DNA of 7,847 nt. Origin: CAJBLF01 sp964463255 (GTDB lineage: Bacteria > Patescibacteriota > Gracilibacteria > Absconditabacterales > Absconditicoccaceae). This document shows, piece after piece, positions 6,609 to 7,847 of the stretch. The stretch is taken from NCBI GenBank assembly GCA_964463255.1, contig CAYXBC010000002.1, forward strand, positions 1 through 7,847. The letters run 5' to 3'. Both the position numbers and the translations under genes were made by a program. Under the pieces are notes generated by a model. The model saw only the letters and a program-made list of their open reading frames with translations. It was not told the DNA's origin and did no database searches. Position 1 is the first letter of the stretch; each line of letters begins with the position of its first letter.

Positions 6609-7808
6609 TTAGACCATAAACTGACCATTTTGGTAGATAATCTTCTGTGTACCATCAGACAATGTAGCCGTAACGGTTCTTCTTTTGGTGGAAATAATGT
6701 CGGTATGTCCAGCACTTTGATTTAATCATAATGATTCCAATTTTTCATCTGTCAGTGTACGTAAATCACCTGTATATACTTCATTGAAAGCACTTCCTAT
6801 AGCAATATGAGTATTCCCTTCTGGACCTCAAACATTTTCGTCGTATAATGTCTCTCCCATAAATTTGGTGATATGAGAAAACCTTCCATCGGTAAGAGAA
6901 AATTCTCAAAGTTTATTCATGTTTGGTGTGTTTATCATTTCTTTGAGTCCTTCTTTATTTTCTGTTGCATCAAAATCTACGATAACTCATTTTTCAAATT
7001 TAAGATAGATACCTGTAATCATTTGCCCAAAACGATAGAGCGGTTGATTGAATTTTATCCATCAATCGGTTTCTCTCCGATCTGGCGAGGTGAAAATTTC
7101 AAAGGAAGGAATATTGCGTCCTCATCATCCCAATCGTTGTCTATCAGTTCAGATTTTAATTTTGAGATCAGCATCTTCTGACTCCACATGTACATATTCT
7201 ATCAACAATGCGTTGAGTTTTTTTTTAATCTCTTCTGTTTTTTCGAACGTTTTTTTTCGTTCTGCAATCGGATCATCATAATCTAAATAACACGCTTGTA
7301 TAATTTGTTTTCGGTATTCTTCAAGTGACATACCTACTTCATCCGCCATCGCTTGCGTGCCATAGAGTCAGAGCGTCCATGTCATTTTTCCGTCCATTTC
7401 TTTTTTCATGCGTCTCTCTTTATATTCTTTGCGGGAATGTATCCTCGCACCAAGTTTTTTGGGATCGATATCTTTGAGCTCGTGTTTGTCCGCTTCAGCG
7501 ATAACGGAAATGACGTGTGTCATCTGCTCTACTTTGCCATGAAGAAAATGACTCGGATAGAAAACAATCTGATCATCACTCGCATGCTCGAAAAAATGTT
7601 TGGCTACACCGTCAGGAAGATATTCCATAATTGGATGAGCACCGACTTCTAGGATTGCTTTCTGAAGTGGCAGATAGAACGACTTGGCACATTCAGGGAT
7701 TTGGACAAAAATCGTCTCGCCCGCTTTGGCTCAATCGCCTCATCGGAGCGCAAATTTCACCAGTACGTCAGCATATTTTTTGAGGATATCGTAGGATGGA
7801 GTATACAT
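6609..7808 (-). CDS. M29-family metallo-aminopeptidase (AmpS/PepS-like)
   Basis: The 399-residue product is close to the usual ~400-410 for M29 enzymes, cytosolic aminopeptidases with two divalent metals that remove N-terminal residues from peptides. Seen in the sequence: Arg-Asn-Ile-Pro-Ser-Phe-Glu237-Ile-Phe-Thr-Ser-Pro; Leu-Gly-Glu302-Phe with Leu-Thr-Asp; a Thr-Leu-Tyr-Asp-Glu-Asn / Gly-Gly block at 320-328; His334 in Asn-Thr-His-Ile-Ala; and Gly-His368-Thr-Asp370. These fit the family metal ligands Glu, Glu, His, His and Asp. The residue seven after His334 is Phe341, where the family usually has a catalytic Tyr. Eleven UGA codons are read as Gly (23, 26, 147, 220, 228, 229, 249, 274, 301, 327, 361). 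Two adjacent UGAs lie inside the Gly run before Arg-Asn-Ile-Pro. The ATG at 7808 gives a normal family N-terminus. Only six native bases remain upstream before adapter sequence, so the promoter is missing and an upstream in-frame start cannot be excluded. Confidence 0.92.
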
Positions 7809-7814
7809 AATAAT

Positions 7815-7847
7815 CTGTCTCTTATACACATCTGACGCTGCCGACGA
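7815..7847 (+). other. Illumina Nextera (Tn5) adapter contamination
   Basis: The last 33 bases begin with CTGTCTCTTATACACATCT, the Tn5 mosaic end, and continue with GACGCTGCCGACGA, the complement of the Nextera Read 1 tail. They end exactly where the sample index would begin. This is library adapter left in the assembly, not genomic DNA, and should be trimmed. Confidence 0.98.

Noticed and set aside
6873..7652. Plus-strand ORFs of 77-102 residues opposite the M29 gene
   Set aside because: They are antisense shadows of a well-conserved M29 coding sequence with no recognisable domain.
220..7808. In-frame UGA codons as selenocysteine, tryptophan (code 4) or frameshift damage
   Set aside because: They are numerous, occur in most of the genes and fall on glycine columns of known families. 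TGG is still used for Trp, and the reading frame continues cleanly after each UGA.

Overview
This window comes from a bacterium that reads UGA as glycine (genetic code 25), the code of the candidate phyla Absconditabacteria (SR1) and Gracilibacteria. With the standard code most genes break into pieces. With UGA read as Gly, eight full-length frames appear, carrying about 36 in-frame UGA codons between them. Many of these fall on family-conserved glycines: the Gly of Tyr-Ser-Gly-Arg-Cys in the U32 protein, Gly-Ser near the N-terminus of the prepilin peptidase, and the Gly-Gly-Gly-Arg-Asn-Ile-Pro stretch of the M29 aminopeptidase. All eight frames end in UAA (seven) or UAG (one); none ends in UGA. 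The sequence alone does not separate SR1 from Gracilibacteria. The last 33 bases are an Illumina Nextera (Tn5) adapter, so the right edge is an assembly artefact and the native sequence ends at 7814.

Left half, plus strand: an intergenic stretch with a nested stem-loop and a diverged repeat (1-219) is followed by a likely three-gene operon. It encodes a PilD-type prepilin peptidase (220-1101), a directly abutting multi-spanning membrane protein of unknown role (1102-2064) and a small two-helix membrane protein (2135-2383), and ends at an intrinsic terminator. Next comes a U32-family protein with the four-cysteine Fe-S pattern of the tRNA/rRNA hydroxylation and ubiquinone-hydroxylation relatives (2489-3736).

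Right half, minus strand: a 133-residue helical-repeat protein (3924-4325, own promoter and terminator), a 12-helix MFS transporter (4425-5723, strong promoter), a small very basic protein of unknown function (5914-6258, terminator), a repeat-rich gap (6259-6608) and an M29 aminopeptidase (6609-7808) whose start codon lies six bases from the adapter. The two halves converge at 3737-3923.

The genes do not form one obvious pathway. The left operon fits type IV pilus or pseudopilus maturation at the cell envelope. The U32 protein, MFS carrier and M29 peptidase look like RNA modification, transport and peptide catabolism in a small-genome, host-associated bacterium. None of the seven genes whose upstream sequence is intact has a convincing Shine-Dalgarno sequence. 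I see no rRNA, tRNA, CRISPR array, transposase or defence system.
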